This document shows positions 41,664 to 50,484 of a stretch of 64,000 bases of DNA, piece after piece. Positions within the stretch are counted from its first letter, which is position 1, and each line of letters opens with the position of its first letter. The stretch spans positions 115,805-179,804 of the forward strand of contig DUAT01000153.1 in NCBI GenBank assembly GCA_012960755.1, written 5' to 3'. This DNA is from Gammaproteobacteria bacterium (lineage in GTDB: Bacteria > Pseudomonadota > Gammaproteobacteria > Pseudomonadales > Azotimanducaceae_A). The position numbers were made by a program, and so were the translations under genes. The notes below the pieces were generated by a model that was not told where the DNA came from, made no database searches, and saw only the letters and a program-made list of their open reading frames with translations.

Positions 41664-42794
41664 ATGCCATTGGTACTTAACGAAGAACAAAATATGCTGA
41701 AGGATGCAGCGAAAGATTTCTGCACGAATAACACACCTATCACACAATTGCGCACATTACGGGATGACAAAAGCGACAGTGGCTTCGATTCCGCGACCTG
41801 GCAACAGATGGTGGAACTGGGTTGGGCGGGTATCACAATCCCTGAAGACTTTGGTGGTCTCGGATTTGGTTATCTTGGCATGGGCGTCGTGATGGAGGAG
41901 TGCGGTCGAACGCTCGCTGCCTCACCTTTGTTTGCCACTGCTGCCCTGGGAGCGACCGCTATCCTTCATGGTGGTTCGGATGAGCTTAAAAGCGAACTTC
42001 TGCCCCAGGTGGCAGGCGGCGAGCTTTTACTCACTCTCGCGTTGGAAGAGTCTCCCCACCACAATCCATACGGCGTCAGTACCGCGGCTGAGAAATCCGG
42101 CGGTGGTTATACCGTCACCGGCAGCAAGAAATTTGTGCTGGACGGCCATGTGGCGAACAAAATCGTGGTTGTAGCCAGAACATCCGGCAAAAGCGGAGAT
42201 CGAGATGGCATATCGCTGGTGCTGGTGGATAGCAACTCACCTGCCGTCAAGATCACGCGCACAATCATGGCAGATAGCCGCAATGCCTCGAACATAGAAT
42301 TTGAAGGCGCGGAAGGGATTCTGCTTGGCGAGGCAGGTCAGGGTGCTGATGTATTGGACCGTGTGCTGGACACAGGCCGTATTTTACTTTCCGCAGAAAT
42401 GTTAGGTGGTATTCAGGAGTGTTTTGAACGCACCATTGAATATTTGAAGGTTCGTGAGCAATTCGGTGTGCCTATTGGTTCATTCCAGGGATTAAAACAC
42501 CGGGCAGCACAAATGTTCTGTGAAGTGGAACTGTCAAAATCCGTGGTTCTCGAAGCATTGTCCGCCCTGGACGATGATTCCGATCAAATTGCAGAGCTGG
42601 CCAGCCTGACAAAAGCCCGTTTGAACGATACCTACAATCTGGTCAGCAGCGAAGGCGTGCAAATGCATGGCGGTATTGGCATGACCGATGAGTACGAAAT
42701 TGGTTTCTTTATGAAGCGATCCAGGGTCTGTGAACATGCACTTGGAAACAGTGCGTTTCATCGTGATAGATATGGGGTAACACAAGGGTACTAA
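41664..42794 (+). CDS. acyl-CoA dehydrogenase, likely non-catalytic partner
   Basis: This 376-residue acyl-CoA dehydrogenase fold protein has LNEEQNMLKDAAKDF, WAGITIPEDFGGLGFGYLG, LALEESPHHNPYG and VQMHGGIGMTDEYEIGFFMKR. The positions where acyl-CoA dehydrogenases carry the base read LDTGRILLSAEM and EHALGNSAFHRD, with no Glu at either. This matches the small or non-catalytic chain of heteromeric enzymes such as pimeloyl-CoA dehydrogenase or ChsE1-ChsE2. The ATG at 41664 follows AGGAGC. It lies 72 bases after the first dehydrogenase gene. Confidence 0.88.
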   Translation: MPLVLNEEQNMLKDAAKDFCTNNTPITQLRTLRDDKSDSGFDSATWQQMVELGWAGITIPEDFGGLGFGYLGMGVVMEECGRTLAASPLFATAALGATAILHGGSDELKSELLPQVAGGELLLTLALEESPHHNPYGVSTAAEKSGGGYTVTGSKKFVLDGHVANKIVVVARTSGKSGDRDGISLVLVDSNSPAVKITRTIMADSRNASNIEFEGAEGILLGEAGQGADVLDRVLDTGRILLSAEMLGGIQECFERTIEYLKVREQFGVPIGSFQGLKHRAAQMFCEVELSKSVVLEALSALDDDSDQIAELASLTKARLNDTYNLVSSEGVQMHGGIGMTDEYEIGFFMKRSRVCEHALGNSAFHRDRYGVTQGY

Positions 42795-42910
42795 TAACTT
42801 CCACTCAACACTCACAACTGCTGCGTTGTGATCTGAGTCGAAATCAGGTTATTCGGATTCGGCGACCGATCATTTCTTCGATGTGAATTTGAGTTTTCCA
42901 GTTCCAAAAT

Positions 42911-43110
42911 AAGCAAGCCCAGCAGAGCTGGGCTTGTGGATACGCGTTATCCGATGTGTACTTCACGACTCCGAGACTCCCTTAGAGTTTTCAGACCTCG
43001 GCGTCTTTCGTACGCTGGCAGATTTAAGTGTCCGCCTTATGTGCGGAATGTCTCCATTCCTAAATACAATATTACTCCTATTATCCGCACATGTTAAAGA
43101 ACAAATGCTT
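42911..43110 (-). ncRNA. candidate structured non-coding RNA with boxA-like motif
   Basis: Read on the minus strand this 200-base region holds: an rRNA-antitermination-like boxA, TTGTTCTTTAACA (43104-43092); a perfect nine-base stem, ATGTGCGGA with TCCGCACAT (43092-43084 and 43047-43039); a nine-base stem with one mismatch (43005-42997 with 42975-42967) enclosing a small four-base stem; a five-base stem (42952-42948 with 42942-42938); then a strong terminator hairpin. The arm at 43043-43047 could instead pair with 43031-43035. No protein frame fits. It may be an independent RNA, an rrn-leader-like relic, or the metX 3' untranslated region. Confidence 0.4.
42914..42936 (-). terminator. terminator hairpin
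   Basis: CAAGCCCAGC, three-base loop, GCTGGGCTTG is a perfect ten-base stem. On the minus strand it is followed by CTTATTTTGG, a modest T-rich tail. It would end transcription arriving from metX or from the RNA candidate, and may act as a bidirectional barrier for the plus-strand dehydrogenase genes. Confidence 0.65.
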
Positions 43111-43171
43111 ATGAAAAGTGGTGTTTATGTTCCTAACTGGTTTTACGGAATGTCTGGAAATACTGGACAAC

Positions 43172-43376
43172 GAGTGTAGTGTCCGGTAGCAAACCAACAT
43201 TAAGCAAATCACTCAATGGCCAGGTGGTGGCGGGCTAGGTAAGCTTGGTGCGATCCCTTGATCTGCTGATAGTCGATACAGCCTAACGGCTTCCTCGTAG
43301 TCTCTTCTGACTCCGTCGCCGTGTAACAAAAAAGTGAGCACCACTTAAAGCACGTTTTGTATAGGACACCACACTA
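43172..43376. mobile_element. 205-base miniature inverted-repeat element at the metX stop
   Basis: The ends form imperfect 17-base inverted repeats: GAGTGTAGTGTCCGGTA at 43172-43188, and the reverse complement of 43360-43376, TAGTGTGGTGTCCTATA. They agree at 13 positions. Inside lies a remnant of a Sel1-repeat gene on the minus strand. There is no transposase gene. The TAG at one end of the repeat serves as the metX stop codon. No clear target duplication is visible. The element family is not recognised. Confidence 0.45.
43213..43344 (-). pseudogene. Sel1-repeat gene remnant
   Basis: A 43-codon minus-strand frame encodes one clear Sel1-like repeat, HGDGVRRDYEEAVRLYRLSA followed by DQG, then a proline-rich end and a stop. 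Sel1 proteins normally carry several 36-residue repeats and a signal peptide, which are missing here. It lies inside the inverted-repeat element and is probably a captured fragment, not a working gene. Confidence 0.45.
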
Positions 43377-44498
43377 GGCGCTTTTGAGTTTCCCTGGCTG
43401 GTTCATTGAGCAATTGAAGAAATCGCAGAGCACCGGGCGAAATCGATCCATATCGACCAGAAAAGAATCGTGTCCCTGAATTGACGGTAAGACGAATAAT
43501 TGAACCTCTCGCTTACCATCCTCCAATTCTTCAGCCAGTTCTTTTTGTTGTTCGATGGGAAACAATACATCTGTTTCTACGCCTATTATCAACACCCTTT
43601 TTGCCCCCACCCTTGCTAATCCGTTAGGCAGTGAGCCGCCATGATCGGCGATATCAAACATATCCATCGCCCGGGACAGATGAAGGTAGCAGTTTGCATC
43701 GAAGGTGCCGGTAAACTTGCTTGCGTGAGCCTGCAGATAAGATTCCACTTCAAACGTAATACCAAAGGAGTCACCGGCTTTTCTTTCTTCGGCGACCAGC
43801 TCCCGACCAAATCTCTGTTGAAATTCTTTTGGGCTGCGATAGGTCAACATGCCGAGTTTTCGCGCCATTTGCATCCCGTCAACAGGCCCTTGCCCGACTG
43901 GATAGTTACCATCTTGCCAGAGTGGATCGTTTCGAATCATTTCCCTTTGCAGGGATCTCAGGGAAATGGAGTAAGGCATAGCTCTCGCAGCAGATGAAAT
44001 ACTCACTAGTGACTTTGCGGCATCTGGGAATAGCACGGTATAGGCTAACGCGGTCATGCCTCCCATCGAAGCCCCAACGACCGCGTGAAGCTGTTTGATA
44101 TTCAATGATCGAACCACTTCGTGACCTGCTCGTGCAATATCCTCCAGGGTCAGCACGGGGAATGTTAAGGCATAGGGTTTTTGGGTTTCCGGGTTAATGC
44201 TCGCGGGACCTGTTGAACCGAAACAGCTGCCCAGGGAATTAACACAAACCAGCAGGTACTTTGACGTATCTAGAGGTTTTCCTGGTCCGATCATTTGTTC
44301 CCACCAACCAGCGGAGGGGTCAAGATCAGATGAGGCGGCGTGTGCCGAAGGTGAAAGACCGGTGAACAGCAGAACTGCATTGTCCTTCTGGTAATTAAGT
44401 TCTCCCCAGGTTTCGTATGCCACGGTCGGCTTCTGTAACTGGCCATGTTGCATACGAAATGTGCTGTCGATAAGGTGATGTTGTCTGGCGCTGGTCAT
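43374..44498 (-). CDS. metX: homoserine O-acyltransferase (MetX)
   Basis: This 374-residue alpha/beta-hydrolase-fold acyltransferase starts methionine synthesis by acylating homoserine. It has LLFTGLSPSAHAAS, a GSCFGSTGPASINP oxyanion segment, the nucleophile elbow VVGASMGGMTALAY, and a C-terminal LPSIQGHDSFLVDMDRF containing the catalytic His. Succinyl- versus acetyl-CoA preference cannot be read safely. The common neighbour metW is not present on either side. Its TAG stop is supplied by the end of a small inverted-repeat element, which suggests an insertion at the very 3' end. Confidence 0.95.
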   Translation of the reverse strand: MTSARQHHLIDSTFRMQHGQLQKPTVAYETWGELNYQKDNAVLLFTGLSPSAHAASSDLDPSAGWWEQMIGPGKPLDTSKYLLVCVNSLGSCFGSTGPASINPETQKPYALTFPVLTLEDIARAGHEVVRSLNIKQLHAVVGASMGGMTALAYTVLFPDAAKSLVSISSAARAMPYSISLRSLQREMIRNDPLWQDGNYPVGQGPVDGMQMARKLGMLTYRSPKEFQQRFGRELVAEERKAGDSFGITFEVESYLQAHASKFTGTFDANCYLHLSRAMDMFDIADHGGSLPNGLARVGAKRVLIIGVETDVLFPIEQQKELAEELEDGKREVQLFVLPSIQGHDSFLVDMDRFRPVLCDFFNCSMNQPGKLKSA

Positions 44499-45165
44499 AA
44501 TCGGTTCTGGTCTTTTTTGCAGATAGTATCTTACCCAAACTGTGCGCTGAGTAAAAATGCTTATCGGTGAGTGTTCGCACTGACAACGGGCTTGCAGAAC
44601 TTCTGTTTACTCAGAGGCTCCCTAAGTATTTGTTTTATATAACTGATATTGCGGTAGAGTACAGTTTTGGGCATGGGGTTCACTTTCGTCCATGAATTCT
44701 CTCCTTTGATCTATACCAACTGGGTTGCAGGCAGGTAGTTTGTTAGCCTTATACAAAGATTATCAAGTAGTAGTCGTTTATTTTGCGATTGGATCGAGTT
44801 CTTACCAAATTATTAGTGGGGTCAATATGCGTAATCTTAATCGCATCGGTGTCACTGACCTTCCTCTCATAGTAGCCTTGCGCCACACAGGCGGTATGTG
44901 GGGCTAACACGCGGCAAATTGTCCTCCACAGTCGCAAAAATCAACGTTGATCAAGACGAAATAGAAGCGAATAGTCCTGCGTCCAACACTTGCAGGCACG
45001 GGTCGAGGAATATTGCGTTGCACAATAGGTTGTGGTGTCGGTCGGTATCCGCTCGCAGACTGACCCTAATTTCGTTAATCTCTCCCCTCTGATGGAAAAA
45101 GCAGAAATACAAAAAGCAGTTTCGAATCGAGACTTCGGTAGAATCCTTGCGGGATACTGTTTTCT
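44499..45165. other. 667-base gene-free region between divergent metX and an enoyl-CoA hydratase gene
   Basis: No frame here looks coding on either strand: the longest are about 60 codons, without ribosome sites or recognisable sequence. The space should hold the metX promoter on one side and the hydratase promoter on the other. TAGAAT at 45139-45144 is a fair -10 element for the hydratase, but no good -35 accompanies it. I see no methionine riboswitch. The region could hold degraded sequence. Confidence 0.6.
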
Positions 45166-45969
45166 ATGACAAGTATTGAGCTAAAAACCAGCAAGATACT
45201 GGCGAGCGTCGAAGGCGGCGTTGGTTGGCTTACCTTCAATCAGCCTGAAAAACGCAATGCCGTATCGCTGGAAATGTGGCGGGGTATCGGGGATGCACTG
45301 GAAGTCTTTCAGGAAGATGATGGTGTGCTGGTGGTCGTCATGTCGGGTGCCGGTGGTCGGGCATTCGCATCCGGGGCTGACATTTCGGAGTTTGATCAGC
45401 GCAGGGCCAATGCCACTCAACGAAAACAGTATGCTGAAATCTCGGAGCGTGGTCACTACTGGCTCGGTCATTTTAACAAACCATTGATTGCGATGATCCA
45501 TGGTTTTTGTATTGGGGGTGGTTTAGCCATAGCCCTTAATGCGGATGTAAGATTTGCCACTCCCGGTTCAAAGTTTGGTGTCCCGGCGGCTCGATTGGGT
45601 CTGGGGTATGAGTATCCGGGGTTGGCGAAACTCGCACGGCTGGTTGGACCATCTTCAGCACGTGATATTATGTTCACCGCTCGATTTCTTGAGACCGACG
45701 AAGCACTCAAAATTGGCCTGGTGAACTTCGTTGTGTCTGAACAGGAGATTGAAGCCAGGGTTAAGGATTATGTTGACCTGATAGCAAAGAATGCGCCCCT
45801 GACGGTCAAGGCAGCAAAGGCAGCCGTCAATGCATTCGAAAAGTATTCAGTTCTGGAAGCCGCCAAGGAAATTGCACCTATGGTCGATGCCTGTTTTGAC
45901 AGTGAGGACTACAAGGAAGGGCGGCAGGCATTCGCTGAGAAGCGCCCCCCAAACTTTAGGGGAAGGTAG
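45166..45969 (+). CDS. enoyl-CoA hydratase/isomerase family protein
   Basis: This 267-residue crotonase-fold protein has VGWLTFNQPEKRNAVS, the first oxyanion loop RAFASGADISEFD, the second HGFCIGGGLAIALNADVRFA, and GVPAARLGLGYEYPGLAKL near the catalytic region. It probably hydrates or isomerises an enoyl-CoA in a beta-oxidation-like route, possibly with the dehydrogenase pair 2.4 kb upstream. No partner thiolase or 3-hydroxyacyl-CoA dehydrogenase gene is adjacent. Confidence 0.9.
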   Translation: MTSIELKTSKILASVEGGVGWLTFNQPEKRNAVSLEMWRGIGDALEVFQEDDGVLVVVMSGAGGRAFASGADISEFDQRRANATQRKQYAEISERGHYWLGHFNKPLIAMIHGFCIGGGLAIALNADVRFATPGSKFGVPAARLGLGYEYPGLAKLARLVGPSSARDIMFTARFLETDEALKIGLVNFVVSEQEIEARVKDYVDLIAKNAPLTVKAAKAAVNAFEKYSVLEAAKEIAPMVDACFDSEDYKEGRQAFAEKRPPNFRGR

Positions 45970-46000
45970 TGAGCTTTCTTATCAGGGTTAACAGCGACGC

Positions 46001-48370
46001 ATGACAGATACCTTCAACCTGATTTTTTTTCCCACCATCCGAGGTGATGCGAAGAAAGAGGAAGTCAAAGCCAATCTCGTATCCACGCTGAAAGTGGACT
46101 CAAACAAGGTTGAGGCCTGGTTTACATCGGGAAAACCTACGCTTCTATTGAAAAACGTGGTTCATGATGTTGCGGACCGGTATATGCAAGCAATCATCAA
46201 GTGTGGTGGCAGTTGTAATTTGCAGCCCAGTTCCGAGAATTCTTCTGTTTTGTCTCTAACACCCAAGCCAAAGAATATCGAGTTCTTTATCTGTCCCTCC
46301 TGTGATTATGGTGAAGAAATACCGCTCGGTACGACTCAGGACGAATGCCCGGAATGCGGTCTTATCATTGAAAGTTATGAAACCCGCAAGGTGAACGAGA
46401 AAGAAAGAGACGAAATTCGACGCAGGTTAATTCGAGATGCGAGAATCGTGGAAGAAGATGTAAACGAAGAAAGTCGCAAATACGAAGAACTGGCACGCGT
46501 CCGCAGACTTGAAAACGAAATCATGGTCGATCTGGGCATGAGGCCTGCAGGCAAACTGTGGCAGTACTTTACCTATCACCCAGTTGTAGTCTTTAGCGTA
46601 ATATACGTTTTACTGTTTGCTACATCCGCTATCATTTTGCTGTTTGGCGTTCGTTATTTGGCTACCGAGAAAGAGCGGGCTTTTTTGGCAGGAGAACCGT
46701 CGATGCAGATTCAGGACCTTGCACGCGTAACTGCTGCTGCGGTCGTCTTGAAGCAAAACGAAAACCAGATGGTTTTGCAGGAATTTGCAGAGACCACGCA
46801 AAGATTGCGGGGTAGACCGGGGAATCAAGAAGAGGTCCTCTTGACTGCAACGCAAATGATGCGGGGGGCAAGCCCGGCGTCTTTCCTTCAATCCGCAGAA
46901 ACAGACAGAATACGACTGAGTATGACGCCTGCCGGGCCCGGCGAAAAACTATCCAATGTTAATCTCGATACTCTCGGTGGCGTCAGGGGAATTTCAGGGA
47001 TCGAATATTTTACTCCGGATCAGTTATTGATGGTTTCCGCAAAAGCTGAGCAGCACGGCGCCGAATCTGTTCTCAGCATGCTAGGTAAAAAACCGGTTGT
47101 TTCGAGTGTAGATGACATGCGTGGGCAATTGGAAACCCTGGACGGGTCGACGGTGATAAATCTCATCAAGAAGCTGTCTGCAGACTATGAATGGGACAGG
47201 TTTCTGTTGGGCTATGTCGGAGTTTACACACAGGCAGGGTTGTTTGAAGATGCTTCAATACTGTCTGAAAGCATACAGAACCCGCTGACGAAAATAGCTG
47301 CCCTGGGAGAAATTATGGTGGGTCAGGTGAGCCGGGACCAGGATGTGAATCTTGATCTGGGTCATGCTCGCGTTGGGTTAGAGATGGAAAAAATCTCCGA
47401 TCCGGAGACAGTCGCACGATTGTGGTCATTATTAGGTAAAAAGCTTGTATCTGAAGGTGCGAGAAATGAGCCCAAAAACACAATGGTCCGAATGGAAAAA
47501 CTGGTTACCGATACCAGTGACCTCTATGCAAAATCTGTTATTGCAGCCAGATATGCGGTGATGCGACTGTCTTTTTTCGACAATACAGGTGCAAGAAAGT
47601 ACTTTTCTGTCGCTACCGACAGTGCCGGTCGGGTAACTGACACTGCCATGCGGATTTCAGCGTTCGTAAAGATTGCGCAACGCTATTACGATGCCAGGAA
47701 TCTTACCCTGGCCAGTGAAATTCTTTACGAGGCTCAAATACTTGCCGCAACTCAGTTGAAAACTACCAAACGCTCGGTCCTGCTCGGTGAGATTGCCTAT
47801 GCCCAATGTTATATCGGGGATGTGTCCGGCGCATTGTTATCGGTGGACAATGCCAGTACGGGCCATGCCCGTGATCAATTGAGAGGAAAACTGGTTGAAA
47901 CCTTGATCAGCCAGGATAAGGTCTATGTAGCCCGGGAAATACTTAGCCATGTTACTGATAATGTTGAAGCCAGTCGGTTGACGCTTCGTTTAGTCAGTCA
48001 TCTTTTTCACAACGAAAACCGAAGCGACGCGATGGCTCTGCTGGATCAATCAGCCCCTCGGGTTCAAATGATTCGGCAACCACATTTAAAAGCGTTGCTG
48101 CTGAGCCAGTATGCAAGAATGTATATTCGCCTGGATCAGACCGGTGTTGCAGAACAGTATTTCAGCGTCGCAACCAGTCTTTCCAGCCGGTTATCTGGGC
48201 GTACTGCTGCAGTGGTCACCGGCATGGTTGCTTATAATCAGGCGAAGGCGTTACAGACCAGGAAAAGTAGAGGGACCTTGAATGGGATAAGAATATCGGT
48301 AATCGGAGATCCCTTTTCGAGTGAAATCGAGTCGACTGAGAAAATAATCAGAATGTTCCAGCTGGAATAA
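46001..48370 (+). CDS. uncharacterised zinc-ribbon membrane protein with long helical C-terminal region
   Basis: I do not recognise this 789-residue protein as a named family. Residues about 5-75 (FNLIFFPTIRGDAKKEEVKA and on) resemble an alpha/beta domain found at the N-terminus of some gammaproteobacterial membrane proteins, in which a capped segment follows a helix with a charged face. A zinc ribbon follows with C98xxC101 and C116xxC119. Residues about 130-175 are charged and helical. One membrane segment lies at about 193-217. The remaining 570 residues are mostly helical and resemble TPR-like repeats, probably in the periplasm. It stands alone between a hydratase gene and the convergent outer-membrane protein gene. 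Confidence 0.8.
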   Translation: MTDTFNLIFFPTIRGDAKKEEVKANLVSTLKVDSNKVEAWFTSGKPTLLLKNVVHDVADRYMQAIIKCGGSCNLQPSSENSSVLSLTPKPKNIEFFICPSCDYGEEIPLGTTQDECPECGLIIESYETRKVNEKERDEIRRRLIRDARIVEEDVNEESRKYEELARVRRLENEIMVDLGMRPAGKLWQYFTYHPVVVFSVIYVLLFATSAIILLFGVRYLATEKERAFLAGEPSMQIQDLARVTAAAVVLKQNENQMVLQEFAETTQRLRGRPGNQEEVLLTATQMMRGASPASFLQSAETDRIRLSMTPAGPGEKLSNVNLDTLGGVRGISGIEYFTPDQLLMVSAKAEQHGAESVLSMLGKKPVVSSVDDMRGQLETLDGSTVINLIKKLSADYEWDRFLLGYVGVYTQAGLFEDASILSESIQNPLTKIAALGEIMVGQVSRDQDVNLDLGHARVGLEMEKISDPETVARLWSLLGKKLVSEGARNEPKNTMVRMEKLVTDTSDLYAKSVIAARYAVMRLSFFDNTGARKYFSVATDSAGRVTDTAMRISAFVKIAQRYYDARNLTLASEILYEAQILAATQLKTTKRSVLLGEIAYAQCYIGDVSGALLSVDNASTGHARDQLRGKLVETLISQDKVYVAREILSHVTDNVEASRLTLRLVSHLFHNENRSDAMALLDQSAPRVQMIRQPHLKALLLSQYARMYIRLDQTGVAEQYFSVATSLSSRLSGRTAAVVTGMVAYNQAKALQTRKSRGTLNGIRISVIGDPFSSEIESTEKIIRMFQLE

Positions 48371-48395
48371 TTCTTATACGACACTCCGCCAGAGA

Positions 48396-49604
48396 CTAAA
48401 AATAGTATTTTAGGTTGACGAAGATAGAATCGGGGTTGCTGCCATACTCAGAGCCCAATTCTGGCAGGCCTCTGCTACCAATGATTAAGTCGTCACCGGA
48501 AAAATGATAGTAACCGAGTCCAAGATAGAGATTGTCCGATAATCCATAGTCAAGATTTGTGTTCAAAAAGAATGAGTTGTCGTTAAGATTGACAATCGAT
48601 TGCATTGATACACTTAGCAGTGCTGATATCTGCCAGCTAATGAAAGGCATTATATAGTTACGCCCTAACAGGAATACTCCGCCAGCCCGGTAGGCGACAT
48701 CGAATTGCTGACTTGTATATTCAGCAGGGTCTCTGGAACCAGCACCGTTATAATGATATTCAATCATTCCAAACACAGTTGAGCTGAAAGCGTAATCAAG
48801 ACCGATCGACGCGCGTGTGTAATTGTTTTCTCCAGAGACGTATGCCGCTTCAAACCAGAATCCAAAATTGCCGAGTGCAGATTGAATCCCGGCACCTGCC
48901 AGGTTCTGTTCACTGAAACGCATAATGGTAAATTGCAGGTCACTTGTCGATACATTGGTTAGCAGTTGCAGAAATGCAGCAGAGTTGTCGGGTTTGCCAT
49001 CTTCCCCAAGAACGATTCCCAGATCGAATTCGCTCAGTTGTCCAATTGGTTTCTGGAACCGAATGGCATCGATACCGATTCGATACTCGGTATTCAGGGT
49101 CCGTACATCAAATGGCAGAAAAACATCGGTTGGATTGATAACCCTTGCTGAGCCAAAGGTGATCGCCTGTCTGCCGATTGTCAGATCCCCAGCCGCGAAT
49201 TGAAACTGTATATTGATCCTGTCAAGGTTTTGAGGAGCGATATTTTTCCTGTCATCAGGGCCAATAGTTTCGGGAATATCCGTGAGTCGGTAGGATTGTT
49301 TTTCTTGTGTAAGGGCGTCGGAGACGCGCTGAAGCTGCGAATTGGAGTCAAGGCCTACTTCATAGTGCAATTGCCAGACCTGGTTGCCTTTAAAAGCATC
49401 AAACATAAATCGGCCAAAATTCTGCATTCTGTACAAGCGGTCAAACTGGAACAGATCGTTGTCAATTTCATCCTGAATGACGCTATAGTTTTTTAAGTAG
49501 CCAGAGAAGTCATTGGCATTGGTTTCAACAGTTAAAGTAATCAGGATGCAGAATACCAGTAAGGCGTGAGCGCGACGTTTGAACCTCCCCATCTGGCCAT
49601 GCAT
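48396..49604 (-). CDS. outer-membrane beta-barrel protein of the ABC/LolA-like locus
   Basis: The 402-residue protein has a signal peptide (RRAHALLVFCILITLTVETNA then ND, cleavage near residue 30). After it come repeated amphipathic strands and a C-terminal LKYYF ending in Phe, as expected for a beta-barrel recognised by the BAM machinery. GRQAITFGSARVINPTDVFLP near residues 140-160 resembles DUF1302- or alginate-export-like barrels. It is the last gene of the minus-strand locus. It may be the outer-membrane exit or entry point for the cargo handled by the ABC permeases and the LolA-like protein. Confidence 0.82.
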   Translation of the reverse strand: MHGQMGRFKRRAHALLVFCILITLTVETNANDFSGYLKNYSVIQDEIDNDLFQFDRLYRMQNFGRFMFDAFKGNQVWQLHYEVGLDSNSQLQRVSDALTQEKQSYRLTDIPETIGPDDRKNIAPQNLDRINIQFQFAAGDLTIGRQAITFGSARVINPTDVFLPFDVRTLNTEYRIGIDAIRFQKPIGQLSEFDLGIVLGEDGKPDNSAAFLQLLTNVSTSDLQFTIMRFSEQNLAGAGIQSALGNFGFWFEAAYVSGENNYTRASIGLDYAFSSTVFGMIEYHYNGAGSRDPAEYTSQQFDVAYRAGGVFLLGRNYIMPFISWQISALLSVSMQSIVNLNDNSFFLNTNLDYGLSDNLYLGLGYYHFSGDDLIIGSRGLPELGSEYGSNPDSIFVNLKYYF

Positions 49605-49745
49605 TGTTAGTGCCTATCCATAAATGATTATGTGTGCTTTTCCAGTCACGTTTTGTGCTATTAAAATAGACTCAATATGCGTAAAGTACGGTGCTGAAGT
49701 CGAAATTTAACCATTTGTGGATAAGCACTAGTTAGCAGCATAAAT

Positions 49746-50474
49746 CTATTTTGTTTCGTCTTTTTCTACTTGTCCATCCTGGATATGTATAAGCCGGCTG
49801 GCTCGCGCCATGATTTTTTCGTCGTGGGTTGAAAATACGAAAGTCATATTGTGTTCTTCATTAAGCTCTCGCATGACATCCAACAATGCGATACCTGTTT
49901 TGGAGTCCAGGTTCGCAGTGGGCTCGTCAGCGAGGATAATATCAGGATGTGATGCCATGGCTCTTGCGATGGCAACGCGCTGTTGCTGGCCACCAGAAAG
50001 CTTATTGGGACGTCTGCCGCCCAGACCTGCCAGTCCCACCTGTTCGAGCATCTGGTTCACACGTTGTTTCCTTTCTGCGGCACTGACTCCCTGGAGCAAC
50101 ATGATGTACTCAATGTTTTCTTCCGCGGACAGAACCGGGATCAGATTGTAAGACTGAAAAATAAACCCAATATGGTCCCTTCGAAAATCAGATAACTCGG
50201 CCCCTGACATTTGCGCGATGTTCGTACCCGACAATTCCACTACGCCGGAGGTTGGATTGTCCAGGCCCCCGATCATGTGCAGCAATGTGGTTTTACCTGA
50301 ACCAGATGGGCCGATAATGGCCGTAAACTCACCCGGCTCAATGTCGATAGAAATCCGATCCACCGCTTTTACCATGGTTTCTTCATCGTCGCCGAAGTAA
50401 CGACAGACTTCTCTGGTGGTGATTACTGGTGTAGCTGTTGTATCTGCTGGTGTATTTGTTGTAACTGCTGTCAT
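49746..50474 (-). CDS. ABC transporter ATPase, LolD/MacB type
   Basis: This 242-residue ABC ATPase has Walker A GPSGSGKTTLLHMIGG, a Q-loop in FIFQSYNLIPVLSA, the signature LSGGQQQRVAIARAMA, Walker B IILADEPTANLDSKTG and the H-loop in FVFSTHDEKIM. This is the LolD/MacB/FtsE branch that powers FtsX-type permeases. ATG at 50474, after AGGAG, is preferred over a longer form that would overlap the permease. It lies ten bases after the third permease gene. It is the only ATPase gene for three permeases in the locus. Confidence 0.94.
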   Translation of the reverse strand: MTAVTTNTPADTTATPVITTREVCRYFGDDEETMVKAVDRISIDIEPGEFTAIIGPSGSGKTTLLHMIGGLDNPTSGVVELSGTNIAQMSGAELSDFRRDHIGFIFQSYNLIPVLSAEENIEYIMLLQGVSAAERKQRVNQMLEQVGLAGLGGRRPNKLSGGQQQRVAIARAMASHPDIILADEPTANLDSKTGIALLDVMRELNEEHNMTFVFSTHDEKIMARASRLIHIQDGQVEKDETK

Positions 50475-50484
50475 TAACTTACTC

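Noticed and set aside
42930..43090. CsrB/RsmZ-like RNA, because about eight GGA triplets occur on the minus strand
   Set aside because: The GGA triplets are mostly in stems or unstructured spots, not in hairpin loops, and there is a boxA motif instead. Too weak to claim.
44725..44907. 60-codon frame in the metX/hydratase gap
   Set aside because: No ribosome site and no recognisable sequence; the surrounding region looks non-coding.
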